Of a DNA stretch of 64,000 bases, positions 50,263-57,253 are shown piece after piece. Position numbers and translations under genes: made by a program. Below the pieces are notes generated by a model, which was not told where the DNA came from, did not search any database, and worked only from the letters and a program-made list of their open reading frames with translations. The DNA is from JANQIO01 sp965601975. GTDB lineage: Bacteria; Pseudomonadota; Gammaproteobacteria; Pseudomonadales; Halieaceae. Positions within the stretch are counted from its first letter, which is position 1, and every line of letters starts with the position of its first letter. The stretch spans positions 124,001 to 188,000 of the forward strand of contig OZ271856.1 of NCBI GenBank assembly GCA_965601975.1, given 5' to 3'.

Positions 50263-51268
50263 CCCGCCGACCCTGGAGTTCGACCAGCACGGCGGCTGTG
50301 TTCGCATCATTGACCAGACCCGCCTGCCCACCGAGCTGGTGCTGCTGGAACTCACATCACTGGATGCCTACTGCGAGGCCATCGAAGTCATGCGGGTCCG
50401 GGGCGCGCCGCTGATCGGCGTCACCGCCGCCTTTGGCCTGGCGGCCGCCCTCCGCGACGGCCACCCACTGGAATCCGCGAAAGCGCGCCTGCTGGGCACA
50501 CGACCCACCGCGGTGAACCTGGCCTGGGCCCTGGAGCGCGTGGCGGCGGCTGCCGATTCCCCGGAGCAGGCCCTGGCGGAAGCGCAGGCCATTGCCTCAG
50601 AAGACATCGACGCCTGCCGCGCCATCGGCGAACAGGGGCTGCCGTTTCTACAGTCCCTGGCGGCGGACAGATCCGGTCCGGTCAATGTTCTCACTCACTG
50701 CAACGCCGGCAGGCTGGCCACCCTGGAGTGGGGCACGGCGACGTCGCCGGTGTATCTCGCCCACCAGCGTGGCATGCCGGTTCATGTCTGGGTCAGCGAA
50801 ACCCGCCCGCGCAACCAGGGTGCCAGCCTGACCGCCTGGGAGCTGGCCCAGGCCGGGGTGCCGTTCACGGTGGTCGCCGATAATGCCTGCGGGACGCTGA
50901 TGCAGTCCGGGCGGGTGGACTGTGTGCTGGTGGGCAGTGATCGGACCGCAGCCAACGGTGATGTCTGCAACAAGATCGGCACCTACCCCAAGGCGCTGCT
51001 GGCGCGGGAGCACGGGCTGCCGTTCTACGTGGCGCTGCCAATGTCGACTATCGACTACGACTGCCCGGATGGCGGGCAGATCCCGATCGAGGAGCGCGCC
51101 GCCGACGAGGTGTTGATCGCCCCGGGCGGCACATCGCTCAGTGTCGACGGTGCTGCGGCCTGGAACCCTGCCTTCGATGTGACGCCGGCGGACCTGGTGA
51201 CGCGCATTATCACCGAGCGCGGCGCGGTACCGGCCTCAGCCGAGGGGCTCCGCCAGCTGCGCGACTGA
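50252..51268 (+). CDS. mtnA: Methylthioribose-1-phosphate isomerase MtnA, apparent ATC start
   Basis: Methionine salvage: aldose-ketose isomerisation of MTR-1-P. The eIF2B-like fold shows VRGAPLIGVTAAFG, catalytic Cys in LTHCNAGRLATLEWGTA and catalytic Asp in VGSDRTAANGDVCNKIGTYP. Homologues begin a few residues before the first conserved block (PPTLEFD). No ATG, GTG or TTG exists in frame there. The best candidate is ATC at 50252, with GAGGGGAG (50236-50243) eight bases upstream, giving 338 residues. Other in-frame options are TTG 50105 (an unlikely extension) or CTG 50273. Confidence 0.85.
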   Translation: MNSSPPTLEFDQHGGCVRIIDQTRLPTELVLLELTSLDAYCEAIEVMRVRGAPLIGVTAAFGLAAALRDGHPLESAKARLLGTRPTAVNLAWALERVAAAADSPEQALAEAQAIASEDIDACRAIGEQGLPFLQSLAADRSGPVNVLTHCNAGRLATLEWGTATSPVYLAHQRGMPVHVWVSETRPRNQGASLTAWELAQAGVPFTVVADNACGTLMQSGRVDCVLVGSDRTAANGDVCNKIGTYPKALLAREHGLPFYVALPMSTIDYDCPDGGQIPIEERAADEVLIAPGGTSLSVDGAAAWNPAFDVTPADLVTRIITERGAVPASAEGLRQLRD

Positions 51269-53113
51269 AATCGCTTCCGGCGGCGCTGCCGTGATGGCGC
51301 CCTTGAGCCAGCTGCCGCCATCGGCGTCCAGCAGTATCTCGCCGACTCCCCCGGGGTGATGAACCTGTTGCAGCACACCGTATTCCGCAAAGGCCTCGGA
51401 TCCCGGCAGGTTCATGGCGGCCAGGGCCTGCTCGATCACCACCGCATCGAATCCCAGGCGGCACTGCTCCGTGGTCTCGCCGCCGACCCGCGGGCACAGG
51501 ACCTGGTCCAGCGCCAGCAGTTTTTCCACCGGGTCTACCAGGTCGGCGCCGCTGTGCTTCAGCAGGTGTTCGAGAATCGCACTGTGCGCGACCTTGAACA
51601 GGCGTGCCGGATCCGCCAGGGCCGCGAGGTACAGGCGATTGCGATCCTCGTAGACCTGCATCCGATCCCTGGGGTCCAGCGACTCCAGCGGGAACGCCTG
51701 CAGCAGGCTGCGGAGCAGGGTGCGCAGCAGCGGTGACACGGGCACCGACCCTTCCAGCGCCAGGTAGCGCAGGGTGAGCGGCAGGATATGGCCGTGGACG
51801 AACAGGATGTGGGCGCTGATCAGGAAGTAGCCCTCTTCACCCTGCTCGCGGTCAAAGCTGTGGCAGCCGACCACGTATTCGCCCTTGGCCTTGCCGTAGC
51901 CCGCCACCGGAATCGCTTCGATCCGGTACTCCTGCCGGCGCTCGAAGAACTCGGTCCCCGGCAGCAGCGTGTAGCCGAAGATATTGATGTTGGGGAACGT
52001 GGCCAGCAGTTGATCGAGATTCCGCTCGAAATCCGGCAGGTTGTCGCCGGGCAGGCCCCAGATCAGTTCCGCGGCAATCGGTACGCCCTCGGCGGACATC
52101 TGCCGGGCGATAGGCTCGTACTGGTTGGCGCTCATGTTCTGGCGGTTGCTGAGCCGCAGCGCCTCGGGCGTCAGGGTCTGCAGGGCCAGCTGGTAATGGG
52201 GCAGCAGCTGGTGCCGATGCAGCAGCAGGGCGATTTCCTGCACCTGGCGGCTGTGCTTCTTCGACCAGGACGTGGCGAAGGACCGGGGGAAGCCGCAGTC
52301 CTGCTTCAGGTCGGTGATGAGCTGCGCCTTTTGCAGGTCCTGCTTGAGAGCGCCGAAGTTGGAGTCCGCCAGCCAGATATCCTGGATGCCCGCCGCCGCG
52401 ATTCGCCGCCAGTCACTGTGGATGCGTTCCATGGACCACTGCCGCATCTTGCCACCGATGTCGCCGGTGCCCCACTCGCAGAACGCGCAGCGGAACGGAC
52501 AGCCGCGGCTGGTTTCGTAGGCGATGGCCTCATAGCGCGGCTGTCCCTGGGGATCAGTGAGCTCCAGTGCATCCAGGGGAGACGGGTAGTAGTCCAGGTC
52601 ATTGCGCCGCTCGCGTGGCGCCGTGGTCACCAGCTGGTCGCCATCCAGAAAGGCGAGCCCCGGGATGTCGCGCCAGTCCTTCGCGCTATCGGCATCCAGC
52701 AATTCCTGGAACGTGGTCTCCCCTTCGCCGAGCACGATGACGTCGAAGGGCTCCACGCCCAGGTAGTCCTCGGCCTGCTGCACGTGGGGGCCGCCGGCCA
52801 GGTTCAGGGCCTGCGGCAGCAGCGCCTTGAGCTCGCGGGCCAGGGCGATGAATTCCGCCATGTTCCAGGTGTAGCAGCTGAAGCCGAACACCGGCTGCCG
52901 CTCGGCGGCCCGTGCCGTGGTGAGACTTTCATCAGTGAAGGCCGAGAGCCAGGGCGCAATGTCTTCCGGGGTCTGGAAGTGAACGAGCTCGATGTGGGTG
53001 TCGGAGGCGCTGTGGCCGTAGCGGCGGAAGCAGGCGGTCAGTGCGGCGGTGGTGGTGGGCGGGGCGTTGAACTGTTCCGAGTCCATGCTGAACAGCCACA
53101 CTGGTCGCTTCAT
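51236..53113 (-). CDS. B12-binding radical SAM protein of unknown function
   Basis: 625 residues. An N-terminal cobalamin-binding-like domain (about 1-160, with GGPHVQQAE and VIVLGEGETTFQELL typical of this class) precedes a radical SAM domain with the cluster motif CPFRCAFC (about 204-211), SNFGALKQD, and WGLPGDNLPDFERNLDQL. A C-terminal region of about 200 residues has no known motif. Such enzymes often methylate unreactive carbons or modify peptides or tails; no substrate gene is obvious. Convergent with mtnA, overlapping its 3' end by 33 bases. Confidence 0.85.
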   Translation of the reverse strand: MKRPVWLFSMDSEQFNAPPTTTAALTACFRRYGHSASDTHIELVHFQTPEDIAPWLSAFTDESLTTARAAERQPVFGFSCYTWNMAEFIALARELKALLPQALNLAGGPHVQQAEDYLGVEPFDVIVLGEGETTFQELLDADSAKDWRDIPGLAFLDGDQLVTTAPRERRNDLDYYPSPLDALELTDPQGQPRYEAIAYETSRGCPFRCAFCEWGTGDIGGKMRQWSMERIHSDWRRIAAAGIQDIWLADSNFGALKQDLQKAQLITDLKQDCGFPRSFATSWSKKHSRQVQEIALLLHRHQLLPHYQLALQTLTPEALRLSNRQNMSANQYEPIARQMSAEGVPIAAELIWGLPGDNLPDFERNLDQLLATFPNINIFGYTLLPGTEFFERRQEYRIEAIPVAGYGKAKGEYVVGCHSFDREQGEEGYFLISAHILFVHGHILPLTLRYLALEGSVPVSPLLRTLLRSLLQAFPLESLDPRDRMQVYEDRNRLYLAALADPARLFKVAHSAILEHLLKHSGADLVDPVEKLLALDQVLCPRVGGETTEQCRLGFDAVVIEQALAAMNLPGSEAFAEYGVLQQVHHPGGVGEILLDADGGSWLKGAITAAPPEAISVAQLAEPLG

Positions 53114-53152
53114 TTGCCCCCCGCGTCGGAATCACTTTACTGGCGCACATAC

Positions 53153-53182
53153 AAAAGAGGCCGGTGCGAACACCGGCCTCTT
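53153..53182 (-). terminator. Terminator with 12-bp perfect stem
   Basis: AAGAGGCCGGTG / CACCGGCCTCTT (53155-53166, 53171-53182) with loop CGAA. On the minus strand it ends in TTTT, placing it 40 bases after the stop of the small membrane gene at 53222. Confidence 0.75.
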
Positions 53183-53221
53183 AACTGTAAATGAACACCG
53201 CGAGCTTGGCTAACTTTGTGC

Positions 53222-53548
53222 CTAGCTGATGCGGGGAGACTCCACGGTCATGCCCATGGCGCGCATGCCTGCCGGCATGACGACCAGCGTAATCAATAGC
53301 GCGAGCATGATATCGGGAGCAACGGCCTGGCTGCCCAGCCCCTGGGCGTTTATTTGAGCGAACAGGGAAATCGCCCCAATGATGCCGAGTTCAGCCAGAC
53401 CGCGCTCGTACAGCAACATCGTCAGTACCGCAACGGCGCCGAGCAGGAGATCGGCTTCCCTGGGAATTTGCAGAGTAGCTAGTGCTACCTCGCAAACCAA
53501 CAGCGATACGACGAGTGAACACGGTAGTGTAATAATCAGTGACTTCAT
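53222..53548 (-). CDS. Small three-helix membrane protein, unknown function
   Basis: 108 residues from the ATG at 53548 (an upstream in-frame ATG at 53626 adds a hydrophilic stretch and is less likely). Hydrophobic segments at about 3-22, 32-52 and 78-95; the first may be a signal anchor. No family recognised. Monocistronic, followed by a strong terminator and divergent from hdfR, so it could be that regulator's target (inference). Confidence 0.6.
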   Translation of the reverse strand: MKSLIITLPCSLVVSLLVCEVALATLQIPREADLLLGAVAVLTMLLYERGLAELGIIGAISLFAQINAQGLGSQAVAPDIMLALLITLVVMPAGMRAMGMTVESPRIS

Positions 53549-53790
53549 AACGGTGTACCCACAAAAAAACCGCATTTGTGAATCCTGGACTGCCGCTCCC
53601 TGTCGGCTGCTGTCCTTTGTTGACAATAAGTGTCGCTAATTGGGCGCTTTTTGCCACCGGGTCTCAAGTACAATGAGACGCGTGTCACAGTCGCCTCGAG
53701 CCTGCTCGGGGAAAACTGTGACAGCGGTCACATCGGGCTGCGTGTGGCTTCCACCGCACTGTCATTTTTTTGGCTTAAGGCGGGGTTCGG

Positions 53791-54633
53791 GTGGACATTG
53801 AACTGCTAAAAACTTTCCTTGAGGTGCGCCGCACGCGCCATTTTGGCAAGGCGGCTGAGAACCTCTACCTCACCCAGGCGGCGGTGAGCGCAAGAATTCG
53901 GCAGCTGGAGGAGATGCTGGGGGTAAAGCTGTTCATTCGCAGTCGCAACAACATCCAGCTGACCAGCGAGGGCGAGCGGTTGGTGTCCCACGCGCAGACG
54001 GTGCTGCTGGCCTGGACCCGGGCGCGGCAGGAGCTGGCCCTGGAAACCGGCCAGACCAGCCAGATCCATATCGGGGTGCGCTCGGGGCTGTGGAGTCCCG
54101 CGCTGCAGCAGCGGCTCAAGGCCCTGCACGATGACATGCCGGGGGTAGTGCTTCGTACCGAAGGCCACATGTCCGATGCCGCCGTGAAGATGCTGCTGGA
54201 TCGCACCCTCGATATAGCCATCTCCTATGACCCCCCCAGCCTCCCGGAATTCAAGATCCGGGAAATCGGCCATATCACCCTGCGCTTGTACAGCCGCAGC
54301 CGCAAGGCTTCGGTCGACTCGGCCATGAAGGAGGCGTACGTCTACGTGGATTGGGGCAGCGCTTTTGCCCGATTCCATGCCAAGCGATTTGGCGAGGCGC
54401 TGCTGCCGGTGCTGCGCACCGACCTGAGTGAGTCGGCGCGGGAGTTCATCCTGGGCAATGGCGGCGCTGCCTACCTGCCCCCCAGCATGGTGGAGGGTCG
54501 CAAGCCCGCGCTCTACCCGGTGGCCGGGGCGCCGGAGTACAGCCGCACCCTGTGCGCGGCCTACCGATCCAACTCCGACAGGCTGGCGCTGATCGAGTCC
54601 GTACTCGACGTCTTTGAGGGTCTGGAGATTTAA
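53791..54633 (+). CDS. hdfR: LysR-type regulator of the HdfR group
   Basis: 280 residues, close to E. coli HdfR (279). The N-terminal HTH MDIELLKTFLEVRRTRHFGKAAENLYLTQAAVSARIRQLE is the HdfR-type sequence, followed by RSRNNIQLTSEGERL and a LysR effector domain. GTG start at 53791 with AAGGCGGGG upstream. In E. coli HdfR represses flhDC and activates gltBD; whether it does so for the gltBD here is unknown. Stop codon lies in a 22-bp tandem repeat. Confidence 0.85.
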   Translation: MDIELLKTFLEVRRTRHFGKAAENLYLTQAAVSARIRQLEEMLGVKLFIRSRNNIQLTSEGERLVSHAQTVLLAWTRARQELALETGQTSQIHIGVRSGLWSPALQQRLKALHDDMPGVVLRTEGHMSDAAVKMLLDRTLDIAISYDPPSLPEFKIREIGHITLRLYSRSRKASVDSAMKEAYVYVDWGSAFARFHAKRFGEALLPVLRTDLSESAREFILGNGGAAYLPPSMVEGRKPALYPVAGAPEYSRTLCAAYRSNSDRLALIESVLDVFEGLEI

Positions 54634-54697
54634 GCGCCTGCGGCGGGTTTATAAAGCGCCTGCGGCGGTTTTATAAAGCGCCTGCGGCGGTTGTATA
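54632..54697. repeat. Three tandem 22-bp repeats
   Basis: Units AAGCGCCTGCGGCGGnTTnTATA at 54632, 54654 and 54676, with only one or two differences. The first overlaps the hdfR stop codon and each unit ends TATA. No spacers. Confidence 0.85.
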
Positions 54698-54755
54698 AAA
54701 AGCGGGTGTGCGAGGCTATGGCGCTAGGAGCGCCTCGGCGATCCGACCTGCCGGG

Positions 54756-54977
54756 CTAGTCGTCTTCCCAGTCCAGGTCCAGGTAATCCAGCTCTTCGCG
54801 CATGCGTTTTTCCTCAAGCCGTTGCTCGGCTTTACGGCGCAGTTGCGCAAGACGATTTTTGCCCCTGGCCTGAGGCTCGTCCTCTTCCAGGTCGTCTTCC
54901 AGCGAATCTCCCAGCATCGGCTCGAAAAACTCGTCGATGCTATCGCTGAGGCTGGGCTCACTTGTGCGCTGTCCCAT
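54756..54977 (-). CDS. Small acidic/charged protein (PA3496-like)
   Basis: 73 residues from the ATG at 54977, with AGAGGT six bases upstream. An acidic first half is followed by a charged helix (NRLAQLRRKAEQRLEEKRMREEL) and an acidic end DLDWEDD. The RRxxExxLEEKRxREELxxLDxDW pattern resembles short proteins annotated PA3496 family putative envelope integrity proteins; I am only moderately sure. No signal peptide or membrane helix. Confidence 0.6.
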   Translation of the reverse strand: MGQRTSEPSLSDSIDEFFEPMLGDSLEDDLEEDEPQARGKNRLAQLRRKAEQRLEEKRMREELDYLDLDWEDD

Positions 54978-55055
54978 GGTGAACCTCTGAACTCGTTGGT
55001 TCGCGGAAACTATTACCAGCAATATCGTTCGAGTAAATCAAAACTTTATTAGCGC

Positions 55056-55078
55056 GACGATAAAAATTATTTATCGTC
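55056..55078. repeat. AT-centred 9-bp inverted repeat
   Basis: GACGATAAA-AATTA-TTTATCGTC, perfect arms with a 5-base centre, about 80 bases ahead of the small acidic gene. It could be an operator; there is no T run to make it a terminator. Confidence 0.6.
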
Positions 55079-55116
55079 AAGGAGGGGGAGAGAGTGTGCC
55101 GGCGCCGCCCGTTCCC

Positions 55117-55205
55117 GATCAATCCCTGATCCCTGGAGCAATCCCGCTCCGGCGGCGAGCCTGGGTTCGCCATGCACGTCCCTGTGCGCCACCTTCCCTG
55201 GCGGC
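55117..55205 (-). other. Array of short hairpins with GGGA apical loops
   Basis: Five hairpins in 90 bases: 55117-55131, 55133-55152, 55154-55171, 55174-55187 and 55188-55205. Read on the minus strand, four of the five loops are GGGAT, GGGATT, AGGGAC and AGGGAA. One stem contains a G-U pair on the minus strand that would be a mismatch on the plus strand, but another shows the reverse. Confidence 0.55.
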
Positions 55206-55318
55206 CACGCGGCCGGCGGACACCGGCAACACTCCCGCGTCTACCGATGCAAATCTGTTGCCACTTTTGGAGGCCCGTAAAACCTGGCCTCAAGGGCAGT
55301 GGGTGTGTGCGAAGGGGG

Positions 55319-55349
55319 TGTCCGGACATGTCCGGTGCATGTCCGGACA
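55319..55349. promoter_or_regulatory. Paired TGTCCGGACA palindromes upstream of the adenylate cyclase
   Basis: Perfect 10-bp palindromes at 55319-55328 and 55340-55349, centres 21 bases (two helical turns) apart, with a half-site CATGTCCGG between them. They lie 60-90 bases ahead of the cyclase ATG, suited to two cooperating protein dimers. Confidence 0.65.
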
Positions 55350-55408
55350 TGCTCCCAACAGCAGCTCTTTCCCTTGCTACGCTGAGACTGTCGAGCCAGG
55401 GAGCGGCC

Positions 55409-56755
55409 ATGAAAGACAGGCATGCACTGAGGTATTTGAGCGGCGAGTTCCGCTGCCGTCATGTCGAGCGGCGTTACCGGGACAGCCAGGCGCAGGCGGA
55501 GCTGCGTCAGCTGCGCCTGATCTGGAGCGTCGCCCTCGGCTGCTTCCTGATCTACCTGCCGGTCGACTACCTGATCATCCCCGAGCCCACCCATAAGCTG
55601 CTGTGGGCCCGCGCCGGCATCCTCGGGACCGGCGTGGCCGTGCTTCTATTGCTGCGAAGCAGGGCGTGGCAGTCGCGGCGGGACTGGGTGACCAGCCTCG
55701 GCCTGTGCCTGGCGATGGCCGGCTACGGTGTCGTCCTGGGCGAGCGGGGCCAGTCCGCCGGGGCGCTGCTGCTTCTGCTCCTCGGCGGCTACCTGTTCTC
55801 ACCCAATCGCTTTTCGCTGCACTGTGCCACCGGCGCCGCCGGCAGTGCTGCTGCTGTCGTCGCGGCAGACGGCGAACTGCCCTGGCTGGACGCCAGCTTT
55901 CTCCTGCCCGCGAACCTGCTGGCGATGCTGGCGCTGGCACAGCTCAACCGGGGCCGGCGACGCCTGTACCGGCAGGGGCGGCAGCTGGCGGCGGAAGTGC
56001 ACCGGCGCCAGGCGGCCCAGAAGCGCTTGCATCGCGCCCACCGGCAGAACCTGGCGCTTCTGTACAACGCGCTGCCACCGGCGGTGGCCACGCAGCTGCG
56101 TCGGCAGCCCGGGCGCCGTCCGGCGCGCCTGGTTGACAGCGCCAGCGTACTGTTTGCCGACCTGGTGGGGTTCACCGCGCTTACCCGGCAGCTCTCACCG
56201 GCGGAACTGCTGCGGTTGCTGGATCGCGTCTTCGTGGTGTTCGACCATATCGCGGGTCGTCATGGCCTGGAGAAGATCAAGACTATCGGCGACGCCTACC
56301 TGGCGGTGGCGGGTCTCAACGCGGGGAGCGGGGTGGCTGCAGTGTCCGCCGCCCGTGTGGCCCTGGAGCAGCAGCGCGCGGTCGCCCGGATTGCCTGCGA
56401 CACCGGCCTCGGGCTGCGGCTGCGGGTGGGCCTGCATTCCGGCACCGTGGTGGCGGGGGTGATCGGCAGCAAGCGCTATGCCTTCGATATCTGGGGGGAG
56501 ACGGTCAATATCGCCAGTCGGCTGCAAACGGCCGCGACTCCGGGTGGGATCCTCGTGTCCAGCGCCGTGCGCCGGGACTGTGGCGGACAATTCCGATTCG
56601 GCCCCGAGGGCCTCATGGATCTGCGCGGTTGCGGCCCGGTGCGGGCCTGTGCGCTCTATCCAGGGCCGTCTGACAGCTTCGCGGCCAGCAGTGCCGCAAT
56701 GTCTTCCGCGCCCAGCGAATCGCAGTCCACGGTGATATCGGCAAAGCGCTCATAA
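55409..56755 (+). CDS. Membrane-bound class III adenylate/guanylate cyclase
   Basis: 448 residues from the ATG at 55409 (AGGGAG upstream). The N-terminal half holds five or six hydrophobic helices (about 38-180), then a short coiled segment and a class III cyclase domain (about 240-410). The metal Asp pair is present (FADLVGF D251; KTIGDAY D295), as are the base-specifying KIKTIGD Lys and the transition-state Asn/Arg in WGETVNIASRL, so it should be active. Substrate is probably ATP. The last 30 residues are antisense to the convergent kinase gene (100-base overlap). Confidence 0.9.
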   Translation: MKDRHALRYLSGEFRCRHVERRYRDSQAQAELRQLRLIWSVALGCFLIYLPVDYLIIPEPTHKLLWARAGILGTGVAVLLLLRSRAWQSRRDWVTSLGLCLAMAGYGVVLGERGQSAGALLLLLLGGYLFSPNRFSLHCATGAAGSAAAVVAADGELPWLDASFLLPANLLAMLALAQLNRGRRRLYRQGRQLAAEVHRRQAAQKRLHRAHRQNLALLYNALPPAVATQLRRQPGRRPARLVDSASVLFADLVGFTALTRQLSPAELLRLLDRVFVVFDHIAGRHGLEKIKTIGDAYLAVAGLNAGSGVAAVSAARVALEQQRAVARIACDTGLGLRLRVGLHSGTVVAGVIGSKRYAFDIWGETVNIASRLQTAATPGGILVSSAVRRDCGGQFRFGPEGLMDLRGCGPVRACALYPGPSDSFAASSAAMSSAPSESQSTVISAKRS

Positions 56756-57168
56756 AGCGGTGTCCGCTCCCGGTAGACGTCGGCGAGGCCGTGGCCCGGG
56801 GGGCAGGCGATACCGCGATCGGGGTGGGCGCTCACGCGCGCCTCCAGCAGGCTCAGTGGTGCCCGCAGGTAGATCACCGGCCCCGCCGCCTTGAGGCGGT
56901 CCATGGCAGCGTCGCTGTAGACCGCGCTGCCGCCAGTAGCCACCAGCGTGTGTTCCAGCGGTGCTTCCAGCAGCACCTGCTCCTCGATCTCGCGGACCGC
57001 CAGGTAGCCGAGGCGGTCCACGGTGGCCTGCAGGGCTTCACCCTGGCGCACCTGGATCAGCAGGTCGCCGTCGGTGAAGTTGAGTCCCAGCCGTTTCGCC
57101 AGCAGGACGCCGACGGTGCTCTTGCCGGCCCCGGGCATGCCGATCAGTGTGACGGTGGATAAATGCAT
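56656..57168 (-). CDS. Shikimate kinase-family paralogue
   Basis: 170 residues from the ATG at 57168. P-loop GMPGAGKST (10-18), DGD (33-35) in place of the shikimate-binding DxD, Arg59 in AVREIEEQ, and GGS (79-81, TGGSAVYS) where AroK has GGG, then RTPLYERFADITVD. It keeps the fold and nucleotide site but differs at substrate residues; with a canonical aroK at 25 kb, a different small acceptor is plausible. Divergent from gcvT. Confidence 0.75.
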   Translation of the reverse strand: MHLSTVTLIGMPGAGKSTVGVLLAKRLGLNFTDGDLLIQVRQGEALQATVDRLGYLAVREIEEQVLLEAPLEHTLVATGGSAVYSDAAMDRLKAAGPVIYLRAPLSLLEARVSAHPDRGIACPPGHGLADVYRERTPLYERFADITVDCDSLGAEDIAALLAAKLSDGPG

Positions 57169-57187
57169 ACGGCAGTGTATCACTGGC

Positions 57188-57216
57188 TTGCCCCGTTCTC
57201 CGGCGCTGGTTAGAGT
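57188..57216 (+). promoter_or_regulatory. Possible gcvT promoter
   Basis: TTGCCC (57188-57193), 17 bases, TAGAGT (57211-57216), 38 bases before the gcvT ATG. There is no room for a glycine riboswitch. Confidence 0.35.
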
Positions 57217-57253
57217 GGCAGCCCTCCGGAAAAACAGCGACAGGGGAAATCCT

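Larger units (their letters stand above)
54978..55408. other. Structured intergenic region between divergent genes
   Basis: Some 430 bases without a supported gene between the small acidic gene and the adenylate cyclase. It holds, in order, a 9-bp inverted repeat (55056-55078), an array of five short hairpins (55117-55205), and two TGTCCGGACA palindromes (55319-55349). Open frames across it on the plus strand look like GC-driven artefacts. Confidence 0.7.

Noticed and set aside
54632..54697. Possible CRISPR array
   Set aside because: Units are directly abutting without spacers, and no cas gene is present.
55096..55596. 166-codon plus-strand frame upstream of and inside the cyclase
   Set aside because: Pro/Ala/Gly-rich, no ribosome-binding site, and overlaps the true cyclase frame.
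57169..57253. Glycine riboswitch upstream of gcvT
   Set aside because: Only 85 bases separate the divergent genes and the leader is about 30 bases, too short for a glycine aptamer; no conserved core seen.
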